DNA of 8,734 nucleotides from Chloroflexota bacterium (GTDB taxonomy: Bacteria; Chloroflexota; Anaerolineae; Aggregatilineales; Phototrophicaceae): assembly GCA_023430545.1 (NCBI GenBank), contig JAEZAF010000304.1:1-8734 (forward strand). The letters are read 5' to 3'. The position numbers and the translations under genes are program-made. The notes beneath the pieces are model-generated. The model ran no database searches, was not told the DNA's origin, and was given only the letters and a program-made list of their open reading frames with translations. Within the stretch, counting starts at the first letter, position 1. Each line of letters starts with the position of its first letter. Positions 1 to 6,300 of the stretch are shown here, in pieces.

Positions 1-422
1 GGAAGCCGCGCCTTCTGGAAATCGACCACATCCAGCCGTGTCAGGCCGTTGCGATACGAGTATTCCCAGACATAATCGCCCACGATCTTCAGCACGATGC
101 GCGGCTTTTGATTCCGTGCCAGCAGCCGCGCCAGCCGGATCAGCGGCAGCGGCTGTACATAGCCCAGCACCAGCAGCACATCGGCTTCGCGGCTGAAGCG
201 CACCGCCTCGCGGATCATCCGCGAGACGCGCTGAAACAGCGTTGTGCCCTCGCGGGAAATCCGCGTGACCGGATAGCCGTATTCGTAGGGCTGCGGTTCG
301 CCGAAGGTCAGCAGCGCGACATCATGCCCCTGTTCGACCAGCAGCGGCAGCAGGTGATAGAGATAGGTCGAGAAACCGCCGCTTTCAGGGTGAAAGACGC
401 CGGACAGCACGCGGATTTTCAT
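1..422 (-). CDS. Glycosyltransferase, family 4-like N-terminal domain (partial)
   Basis: Only the first 140 codons are present; the gene continues past the left edge. The protein begins MKIRVLSGVFHPESGGFSTY, followed by an amphipathic helix (LLPLLVEQGHDV) and the short hydrophobic strand DVLLVLGY near residues 81-88. This is the usual start of the N-terminal Rossmann domain of GT-B retaining glycosyltransferases (GT4 type): a beta strand, a Gly-Gly acceptor-site loop (PESGG, residues 12-16), then 'LxxLLxxxGHDV'. Such enzymes transfer sugars from nucleotide donors to lipids, polysaccharides or small molecules at the inner face of the membrane. The donor-binding C-terminal domain lies outside the window, so the substrate cannot be inferred. 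The ATG is 8 bp after the stop of the YchF-like gene, so the two are probably cotranscribed and perhaps translationally coupled. I see no strong Shine-Dalgarno close to this ATG. Confidence 0.8.
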   Translation of the reverse strand, partial: MKIRVLSGVFHPESGGFSTYLYHLLPLLVEQGHDVALLTFGEPQPYEYGYPVTRISREGTTLFQRVSRMIREAVRFSREADVLLVLGYVQPLPLIRLARLLARNQKPRIVLKIVGDYVWEYSYRNGLTRLDVVDFQKARL

Positions 423-430
423 GGGATGCG

Positions 431-1519
431 CTACTTGATACTCTTCTGGAAGCGGATGTTGAGGATATCGCCATCCTTGACCACGTAGTCGCGCCCTTCC
501 AGCCGGAATTTGCCGGACTGCTTCAGTGCGGCTTCGCTGCCCGCATCGATCAGGTCCTGATACGACATGACCTCGGCGCGGATGAAGCCTTTTTGCAGGT
601 CACTGTGGATTGCGCCTGCCGCTTCCGGTGCGGTTGCGCCAACCGGGACGCTCCATGCGCGGACTTCGTCTTCGCCGACCGTGAAGAAGGCCTGAATCGC
701 CATCAGATCATAGGACAGGCGGATCACCTTTGCGGCGCTGCGCTCGGTGATGCCGTATTCTTCCATGAACATCTCGGCCCCTTCGGCGTCAAGCTGCGCG
801 ATTTCCGCTTCCAGCTTGCCCTGAAGGGCGACGATCGCGCTCCTGGCGTAGTTGTAAGTCAGCAGATCTTCCGCGGGTTTGGCTTCATCGCCCATGTTGA
901 GGACCACGATCACCGGCTTGAGGCTCAGGAAGCCGAAGCCGCGCATGTCCTTCAGCTCATCTTCGGTGAAGTCCAGTTCACGCAGCGGACGCTCCGACTC
1001 AAGCGCTTCCTTCAAACGGTTCATCAGATCGATCTGCGGCAGCACCACCGGCTCGGACTTCTTGCCTTTGATGCGCAGTTCGTCGTTGAGTTTTTCCAGC
1101 CGTGTTTCCACCGTCACCAGATCGCTCAGCAGGAATTCGCCATCAAGCATTTCAAGGTCGCGTTTGGGATCGACCGTCACATACGGATGCGGGACGGTGT
1201 CATCCTCAAAGGCGCGGATCACATGCACCAGCCCGTCAACCTGCTGAAGCTCGTTGCGGAACTGGCCCTTCAGCCCACCTTCGCTGATACCCTTGTCCAG
1301 CCCGCCGATGTCCACATACGTGATCGACGCGTAAATCGTCCGCTTCGGATGATACATTTCCGTCAGTGTGTCGATGCGCGGATCTGGCACATTGACCACA
1401 GCGGTATGCACTTCAAACTGGCCGCTGCTGACGGCTGCTGTTTCGATGTCGCTGCCTGTGAGCGCGTTAAAAATCGTCGTCTTGCCCGAGTTCGGCAAGC
1501 CAATAATGCCAAGTCGCAT
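431..1519 (-). CDS. ychF: YchF/Obg-family GTPase/ATPase with C-terminal TGS (DUF933) domain
   Basis: A 362-residue P-loop protein, the normal length for YchF (about 363). The P-loop is GLPNSGKT at residues 7-14, the G3 motif DIGGL at 70-74 and the G4-like motif NMGD at 208-211. A helical region at about 120-200 corresponds to the coiled-coil insertion. The C-terminal TGS/DUF933 domain (about 277-358) is very well conserved: FFTVGEDEVRAWSVPVG, AAGAIHSDLQKGFIRAEV and the closing VVKDGDILNIRF. YchF proteins hydrolyse ATP in preference to GTP, bind ribosomes and affect translation and oxidative-stress responses. The P-loop has Asn-Ser-Gly-Lys-Thr where typical YchF has Asn-Val-Gly-Lys-Ser, and the stretch after G3 departs from the usual DIAGLVxGAS. 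It may therefore be a divergent branch rather than the standard orthologue. The start is supported by GAGG a few bases upstream (ACGAGGTTCT then ATG). Confidence 0.88.
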   Translation of the reverse strand: MRLGIIGLPNSGKTTIFNALTGSDIETAAVSSGQFEVHTAVVNVPDPRIDTLTEMYHPKRTIYASITYVDIGGLDKGISEGGLKGQFRNELQQVDGLVHVIRAFEDDTVPHPYVTVDPKRDLEMLDGEFLLSDLVTVETRLEKLNDELRIKGKKSEPVVLPQIDLMNRLKEALESERPLRELDFTEDELKDMRGFGFLSLKPVIVVLNMGDEAKPAEDLLTYNYARSAIVALQGKLEAEIAQLDAEGAEMFMEEYGITERSAAKVIRLSYDLMAIQAFFTVGEDEVRAWSVPVGATAPEAAGAIHSDLQKGFIRAEVMSYQDLIDAGSEAALKQSGKFRLEGRDYVVKDGDILNIRFQKSIK

Positions 1520-1540
1520 AGAACCTCGTTATTCCTCTTG

Positions 1541-1570
1541 ATCGTGTTTTGTCGTGTTTTATCGTGTGCT
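1541..1570. repeat. Three 10-bp tandem units in the ychF leader
   Basis: On the plus strand the units read ATCGTGTTTT, GTCGTGTTTT and ATCGTGTGCT; the first two differ at one base and the third is partly degenerate. They lie 22-51 bp upstream of the ychF start, in its probable 5' leader or promoter. They could be a slippage product or a repeated protein-binding site. I recognise no known regulator motif. Confidence 0.55.
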
Positions 1571-1618
1571 TAAACGGCACGAGTTTACCATACAATCGAG
1601 GGACTTTGTGGGGTGTAG

Positions 1619-1639
1619 GGGAGGGATTCAATCCCTCCC
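1619..1639 (-). terminator. Hairpin just downstream of the Nudix gene; possible terminator
   Basis: GGGAGGGAT, loop TCA and ATCCCTCCC form a perfect 9-bp stem starting 6 bp beyond the Nudix stop codon (TAG at 1648-1646). Read along the minus strand, the stem is followed by CCTACACCCC rather than a T-tract, so it lacks the hallmark of an intrinsic terminator. It may instead protect the mRNA 3' end or merely attenuate read-through into ychF. Confidence 0.4.
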
Positions 1640-1645
1640 GCCGTC

Positions 1646-2152
1646 CTACAGATAAATCACGTACTCACTCGGCGGCATTTCGGGATGCGCACAGAACTCC
1701 TGCACATTGATGTCGCCTTCAAACACCCGTGTGATCACCAGATGGCTCAGCTTGTTCAGGTTGGGCAGCTTCTCCATCTCTTCCCGTGTGAAGTACTTCG
1801 CCTCATCGACTTCGGTACCATCCGCTGTGGTCTGCTCGTTTTCAGCGTGCAGCAGAAAGACAAAGCAGACATCATTGTGCGCTTCATGAATCACATTGCG
1901 CACGGCGATCAGCCCATCCAGTTTAGCATCGACCCCGGCTTCTTCCTGAATTTCCCGTTTGACAGCGGTGTCAATCGTCTCGTCGGTTTCGACAAATCCA
2001 CCGGGCATTTCCCATTCACCGGCATTGTCACCGGTCAGTGCGTGCACCAGCAGCACCTTATTCCCTGATAACACCACACCACTCACTGCGACGGAATAAC
2101 CGTTGCGATAGTCGGACTCACCAAATTGCTGCGACACTGCAAACTCCATCAT
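1646..2152 (-). CDS. Nudix hydrolase
   Basis: A 168-residue protein with a perfect Nudix box, G-x5-E-x7-R-E-U-x-E-E-x-G-U, at residues 52-74: G52, E58, R66-E67, E70-E71, G73-V74. The glutamates bind the divalent metal that positions a nucleoside-diphosphate-linked substrate for hydrolysis. The preceding strand (SVAVSGVVLSGNKVLLVHA) and the EWEMPGGFVE segment are standard for the fold. Candidate substrates are damaged nucleotides, ADP-ribose or NAD-type dinucleotides; no substrate-specific signature is visible. The protein opens with two adjacent Met codons (2152 and 2149), neither with a clear Shine-Dalgarno, so the start is uncertain by one residue. It is cytoplasmic, with no signal peptide. 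The gene is divergent from the membrane protein gene at 2310 and lies 126 bp upstream of ychF on the same strand. Confidence 0.88.
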   Translation of the reverse strand: MMEFAVSQQFGESDYRNGYSVAVSGVVLSGNKVLLVHALTGDNAGEWEMPGGFVETDETIDTAVKREIQEEAGVDAKLDGLIAVRNVIHEAHNDVCFVFLLHAENEQTTADGTEVDEAKYFTREEMEKLPNLNKLSHLVITRVFEGDINVQEFCAHPEMPPSEYVIYL

Positions 2153-2263
2153 TCTGTGTCATGGCTTGAGAATCCGCATTTTAAGCGATTCGTTTCCAGA
2201 ACTGCGACACCCTCATCAGATTTTTAATTGTCGATGCTCCACCACGCCAAAACAGGAACACAG

Positions 2264-2269
2264 TATATT
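2264..2269 (+). promoter_or_regulatory. Possible -10 box (TATATT) for the membrane protein gene
   Basis: TATATT sits 40 bp before the ATG at 2310 in an otherwise mixed-composition divergent intergenic region (2153-2309). No convincing -35 hexamer is found 16-18 bp upstream, so this is a weak call. The gene's ribosome binding site, GGAG at 2297-2300, is 9 bp before the ATG and supports that start. Nothing else distinct was seen in the divergent region. Confidence 0.3.
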
Positions 2270-2309
2270 TAAGTGATCGCATTCATTCACTCAGCCGGAG
2301 ACTTCATCA

Positions 2310-2747
2310 ATGCAGCCTGCCATCGTCCAACATCCCAGAACCGTGATTATCGTGCACCTTATCATGGGTGTGATATTCGGGTTTTCCACTTATGGGCTGG
2401 TTCGTCAGCTTCCCAACCGAGATTTAGGTGCGCTATTTCATCCTGACCTGATGGAACAGGCGCTCAACAGCGGACATGCCCATCTGCTCACCCTGACACT
2501 GGCGGCATTCGGGCTGGGGTTAGGCGGTAATCATCTGCTCACCGGGCTTGGCCGAACGCTGAATGCACCTGCACCTGGTAAACTCATCGTGGCGCTGGTC
2601 GGCCTTATGGTGATCGGCGGACTTGTCGTCGGGGTTGTGACGAATGCGCTCACCGGAATCAGCGTCCCTGTCGTGATGAACACCGGCATCGGCCTATGGG
2701 TAGGCAGTGGACTCGGCTGGTGGAGTGCCAGTGCGCATAGGCATTAA
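2310..2747 (+). CDS. Small polytopic membrane protein, 3' end truncated by an inserted element
   Basis: The present reading frame is 145 residues with four hydrophobic segments at about 11-31, 56-73, 91-112 and 117-137. A His-Ala-His motif (H56, H58) at the start of the second helix, plus H16 in the first and H75 just after the second, could be metal or heme ligands; that is speculation. I do not recognise the family. The last three residues (HRH) and the TAA stop are not native: they lie in the terminal inverted repeat of the element that begins at 2737/2738. Removing the element and one target copy continues the frame from Ala142 into 3054-3137, giving a 169-residue protein with a fifth helix. 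The surviving product therefore lacks its last membrane span and may be inactive or of altered topology. The start is supported by GGAG 9 bp upstream. Confidence 0.7.
   Translation: MQPAIVQHPRTVIIVHLIMGVIFGFSTYGLVRQLPNRDLGALFHPDLMEQALNSGHAHLLTLTLAAFGLGLGGNHLLTGLGRTLNAPAPGKLIVALVGLMVIGGLVVGVVTNALTGISVPVVMNTGIGLWVGSGLGWWSASAHRH
2725..2737. repeat. Target-site duplication, left copy
   Basis: GTGCCAGTGCGCA is identical to 3043-3055, exactly 318 bp away. It immediately precedes the element's left terminal repeat. The final A could belong to the element instead, which would make the duplication 12 bp. The copy lies within the coding sequence of the membrane protein (Ser-Ala-Ser-Ala). Confidence 0.85.
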
Positions 2748-2752
2748 GCTAA
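2737..2752 (+). repeat. Left terminal inverted repeat of the inserted element
   Basis: ATAGGCATTAAGCTAA pairs with the right end at 3027-3042, with two mismatches. It contains the TAA (2745-2747) that ends the truncated membrane protein frame. Confidence 0.8.
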
Positions 2753-2772
2753 AGTGTTTTGCGGCGAAAAAG

Positions 2773-2982
2773 CCCCCTATCCCCGGCCCTTTCCCCCGGT
2801 CATCTCCGCGCCGAAACGCCGCAACTGCGTTGCGCACATTTCGTCCGCTTCGTTCCGAGGGAAAGTGAGAACGACAGATCGACATAGATCAATTCCCTTC
2901 CCTCGGAGCGCACGACGGATGTTCTTCCCGTCGGCAGCGAGTGGGGGAAGGGAAAGCATGCGCAGCATGCCGGGATGGGGGG
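2773..2982. repeat. Nested GC-rich inverted repeats in the element core
   Basis: The outer arms are a pyrimidine-rich left arm, 2773-2797 (CCCCC TAT CCCC GG CCC TTT CCCCC), and a purine-rich right arm, 2943-2982. The right arm contains an extra small palindrome, GCATGC-GCA-GCATGC, at 2956-2970. Inside are three more stems. CGAAA (2812-2816) pairs with TTTCG (2839-2843), enclosing CGCAAC-TGC-GTTGCG (2820-2834). CCGAGGGAA (2855-2863) pairs with TTCCCTCGG (2898-2906). CGACGG (2913-2918) pairs with CCGTCG (2928-2933). Transcribed or single-stranded, this could fold into a branched structure. Arms of this type suggest a dispersed genomic repeat family, which cannot be confirmed from one copy. Confidence 0.7.
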
Positions 2983-3026
2983 CAGCCGTGGCCCGATTTA
3001 CATTTACTTTTTAACGTGAGAGTTGC

Positions 3027-3042
3027 TTAACTTAATGCGTAT
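3027..3042 (-). repeat. Right terminal inverted repeat of the inserted element
   Basis: Reads TTAACTTAATGCGTAT on the plus strand. Its complement matches the left end at 14 of 16 positions, and it directly abuts the second target copy at 3043. Confidence 0.8.
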
Positions 3043-3055
3043 GTGCCAGTGCGCA
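3043..3055. repeat. Target-site duplication, right copy
   Basis: GTGCCAGTGCGCA is identical to 2725-2737. In the original reading frame it continues into CAG CCG CGT, resuming the membrane protein. Confidence 0.85.
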
Positions 3056-3137
3056 GCCGCGTCCTTCATTCACTGCATGGGGCGTCGGCGCGATTGCCGC
3101 GCTGGTGACTTTCATCGCGCTGACGCTGCTGACGTGA
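3054..3137 (+). pseudogene. Displaced 3' end of the interrupted membrane protein gene
   Basis: In frame with the gene at 2310 once the element and one target copy are removed (offset 318 bp, a multiple of 3). The segment encodes 27 residues and a TGA stop (3135-3137): a short polar linker (QPRPSFTAW) followed by a hydrophobic helix, GVGAIAALVTFIALTLLT. This would be the fifth membrane span of a 169-residue protein. It has no start codon of its own in this frame: an in-frame TAA at 3033-3035 lies shortly upstream. It is therefore not expected to be translated. Confidence 0.75.
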
Positions 3138-3224
3138 AACAGGTCTGATAATCGCCTCTTTTCCCGAAATCATCACAGGACTCCAACGCAATCTTTACGT
3201 TGCTGCGGTACTCTTAACACTGGT

Positions 3225-3239
3225 TCGAATACCATTCGA
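3225..3239. promoter_or_regulatory. Perfect dyad TCGAAT-ACC-ATTCGA upstream of uvrA
   Basis: Two 6-bp half-sites separated by 3 bp, about 85 bp upstream of the presumed uvrA -10 box. It is of operator size but matches no regulator site I can name. Apart from this, the -10/LexA-like sites, and a weak CAACG/CGTTG stem at 3184-3202, I see nothing in the gene-free stretch 3138-3397. Confidence 0.3.
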
Positions 3240-3323
3240 TATGTCTTATGCTGTGTAGTGCCAACAGTGCAGTGAAACCGGATTCTTATCTGATGTTCTA
3301 TTCTCTGGACTGTGGACATTGTC

Positions 3324-3329
3324 TATAAT
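3324..3329 (+). promoter_or_regulatory. uvrA promoter -10 box (TATAAT)
   Basis: A perfect TATAAT, 68 bp before the uvrA ATG. The -35 position at 17-bp spacing reads TTCTCT (3301-3306), a weak match to TTGACA. Transcription would start near 3335, inside the LexA-like site. Confidence 0.55.
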
Positions 3330-3333
3330 CCTA

Positions 3334-3345
3334 GAACAACTGGTC
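3334..3345. promoter_or_regulatory. LexA (SOS) box-like operator upstream of uvrA
   Basis: GAAC-AACT-GGTC differs at one base from GAAC-N4-GTTC, the core of the Gram-positive-type LexA box (Cheo box). It begins 4 bp after the TATAAT box, overlapping the expected transcription start, where repressor binding would block initiation. uvrA is a classical SOS gene in many bacteria. The assignment is inference, since the host's own LexA motif is not visible here. Confidence 0.45.
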
Positions 3346-3397
3346 GCACTACCGATGCTTCATCCCCCAACATTTCAGTCAAGTCTACGAGGTCTTC

Positions 3398-6300
3398 ATG
3401 CAAGATAAGATCGTGGTTCGAGGTGCGCGCGAGCATAACCTCAAGAATATTGACGTCGAAATCCCACGAAACCAACTCGTCGTCCTCAGCGGCCTTTCCG
3501 GAAGCGGTAAGTCTTCTCTGGCGTTTGATACCATCTTTGCCGAGGGGCAGCGCCGTTACGTCGAAAGCCTGAGCGCTTATGCCCGTCAGTTCCTCGGCCA
3601 GATGGAGAAGCCCGATGTCGATCAGATCGAAGGGCTGAGTCCTGCCGTTTCCATTGACCAGAAGGGTGTGAGCCACAACCCGCGCTCCACCGTCGGCACT
3701 GTAACCGAAATTTACGACTACCTGCGTCTGCTCTATGCCCGCATCGGCGTGCCGCACTGTCCCGTCTGTGGTGCGGAAGTCAAGGCGCAGAGCGCCCAGC
3801 AGATTGTCGATGCCGTCCGCGCACTGGCCGACACCGCCGAAGATGATCGCGGTGTACGCACGCAGATCCTCGCGCCGGTCATCCGCGACAAAAAGGGCAC
3901 CCACGAAAAAGTCTTCGAAGACATTCGCAAGGCTGGCTTCCAGCGTGTGCGCGTGGATGGTGAAGTCCGCGAGCTGGAAGAAGAGATCAAGCTCGACCGC
4001 TACGTTATCCACAATATCGAGATCGTGGTGGACCGTCTGGTCATCCGCCGCTTCGAAGATCCGAACTCCGAAGATGCCCGCAGCGCCGAGACCCGCCTGA
4101 CCGATGCGGTCGAAACGGCGCTGGAACTCGGTGACGGTGTCGTATTCGTCAATAACCTGAGCGTCACGCCGCCCGAAGACATCCTCTTCAGCGAGCATCT
4201 GGCCTGCATCAACGGACACGGCAGTCTTCCGGACATCGAGCCGAGCACCTTCAGCTTCAATACGCCGCGTGGTGCCTGTCCGGTCTGTCAGGGACTCGGC
4301 TTCCGCATGGAGTTCGACCCCGAACGCGTGATCCCGAATGCCGATCTCAGCATTGCCGAAGGCGCGATTGATGCCAACGGCTGGAATATGGAAGACGGTA
4401 GCTGGGCACGCAGCATCATCAAGGCTGTCTGCGAGGCATACAAGATCCCATTTGAACGTCCGTGGCGCGACCTGACACAGAAGCAGAAGGACATCATCCT
4501 GCATGGTGTCAAGGACAAGGTCCGCATCCAGTACCTCAACCGTTTCGATCAGAAGCGTGTGTACGAGACCAAGTACGAAGGTGTACTGGCGAACCTTGAG
4601 CGCCGCTATCGTGAGACCAACTCAGACAGCATGCGCGAACAGCTCGAAGACTACATGACGCATGTCCCGTGCAGCGCCTGTAATGGCCGCCGTCTGCGTC
4701 CCGAAGCGCTGGCTGTCACCGTCGCGGACCAGTCGATTTATGATGTCACCATGCTGTCGATCAGCGAACTGAAGGCATGGACCGAATCCCTGCGTGATGA
4801 CAGTGAAGCGACCGCCAACGCTGCTGATCAGAATGGTCACGACGGCCATTCCGGTCGCGACGACCAGAACGGTCGGCACAACGGTCACGAACACAGTCAC
4901 ATGGGTGCGCTCTCCAGACGCGATCAGGAGATCGGTTATCAGATCCTGAAGGAGATCGACTCTCGCGTCGGCTTCCTCAACAATGTCGGCCTGAACTATC
5001 TGTCGCTGGCACGTTCCGCTGGTTCGCTCTCCGGTGGAGAGGCACAGCGCATCCGCCTCGCGACTCAGATTGGCAGCCGCCTGACCGGTGTGCTGTATGT
5101 GCTGGACGAACCGTCCATCGGTCTGCATCAGCGCGACAACTCCAAGCTGATCCAGACCCTCATCGGCCTGCGCGATCTCGGCAACACCGTGCTGGTCGTC
5201 GAACATGACGAAGATACCATGCGCGCCGCCGATCATCTGATCGACCTCGGCCCCGGCGCAGGTGAGTTCGGCGGACACATCATCGCCCAGGGCAGCCCTG
5301 ACGAAGTGATGGAAGTCGTCGGCAGCCCGACCGGGGATTATCTCTCTGGCCGTTTCCACATCCCGGTGCCGGAAGAACGCCGTGCCGGTAATGGCGACTC
5401 CATCACCATTCGCGGCGCACGCGAGAACAATCTGAAGAACATCGATGTCGAGATCCCGCTTGGCAAACTGGTCTGCGTGACCGGTGTCAGCGGCAGCGGT
5501 AAATCGACGCTGGTGGTCGATATCCTGCATACGAAGCTGGCGCAGGCCATCAATGGCAGTCGCGAACGTCCCGGCAAGCACGACGGCATCGACGGCATCG
5601 ACAGGATCGACAAGATCATCAACATCGACCAGAGTCCGATTGGCCGTACCCCGCGCAGCAATCCGGGGACGTACACCAAGATGTTCGACGCCATCCGCGA
5701 ACTGTTCGCCGAACTGCCGGAGAGTAAGATCCGTGGCTACACCGCTGGACGCTTCAGCTTCAATGTGAAGGGCGGACGCTGCGAGAATTGTCAGGGACAG
5801 GGGCAGATCAAGATTGAGATGCAGTTCCTGCCGGACATCTATGTGGACTGCGAAGTCTGCAAGGGCACCCGCTATAACCGTGAGACCTTACAGGTGCATT
5901 ACAAGGGCAAGAGCATCGCCGATGTTTTGAGCCTGACCGTCCACGAAGGGCTGGAGTTCTTCCAGAATCACCCGACGATCTTCAACAAGCTGGAGACACT
6001 GGTCGCGGTTGGCCTCGGTTATGTGCGCATCGGTCAGCCCGCCACCACCCTGTCCGGTGGTGAGGCGCAGCGCGTCAAGCTCAGCCGTGAGCTGAGCAAG
6101 CGTGCCACCGGCCAGACCATGTACATCCTCGATGAGCCTTCGACCGGTCTGCACGCCGTCGATGTCAAGCGCCTGATCGATGTCATTCAGCAGCTCGTCG
6201 GTACGGGGAACACGGTCGTCGTGATCGAGCACAACCTCGACATCATCAAGGTCGCCGATCACATCATTGATCTGGGGCCGGAAGGCGGCGACGGCGGTGG

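Larger units (their letters stand above)
2738..3042. mobile_element. Non-autonomous MITE-like insertion, about 305 bp, possibly IS4-family-derived
   Basis: The ends form an imperfect terminal inverted repeat: ATAGGCATTAAGCTAA at 2737-2752 and the complement of 3042-3027, ATACGCATTAAGTTAA, match at 14 of 16 positions. A 13-bp direct repeat flanks the element, and deleting the element restores an in-frame host gene. No transposase is encoded; the short frames inside have no plausible protein character. The interior (2773-2982) is a GC-rich set of nested inverted repeats, while the ends are AT-rich, suggesting that a separate palindromic repeat was captured by, or evolved within, transposon ends. 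Target duplications of 11-13 bp are known for IS4-family elements, and ends containing GTTAAG resemble that group as I recall it. The family assignment is inference only. Confidence 0.8.

Noticed and set aside
108..488. Plus-strand frame of 126 codons at the left edge
   Set aside because: It overlaps the glycosyltransferase start and the end of ychF on the opposite strand, is Gln/Arg-rich, and shows no domain.
1541..1570. Tandem decamers considered as a CRISPR or satellite array
   Set aside because: Only three contiguous units of 10 bp with no spacers; far too short for either.
593..1573. Long plus-strand open frame (326 codons) opposite ychF
   Set aside because: It is antisense to a well-conserved GTPase gene, with Cys/His/Arg-rich composition typical of the complementary frame of GC-rich coding DNA and no recognisable domain.
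2754..3014. Short frames on both strands inside the inserted element
   Set aside because: They run across inverted repeat arms, have Pro/Arg/Ser-rich low-complexity translations and no ribosome binding site; not transposase fragments.
3323..4504. Minus-strand open frame of 393 codons opposite uvrA, plus others at 4622-5581 and 5888-6391
   Set aside because: All mirror the codon positions of uvrA, resemble each other in Asp/Ala/Val-rich composition and have no motif; they are shadows of a conserved gene.
4830..4906. His-rich stretch in uvrA considered as a frameshift or sequencing artefact
   Set aside because: The frame is maintained on both sides and the downstream UvrA sequence continues with conserved residues, so it is a genuine in-frame insertion.
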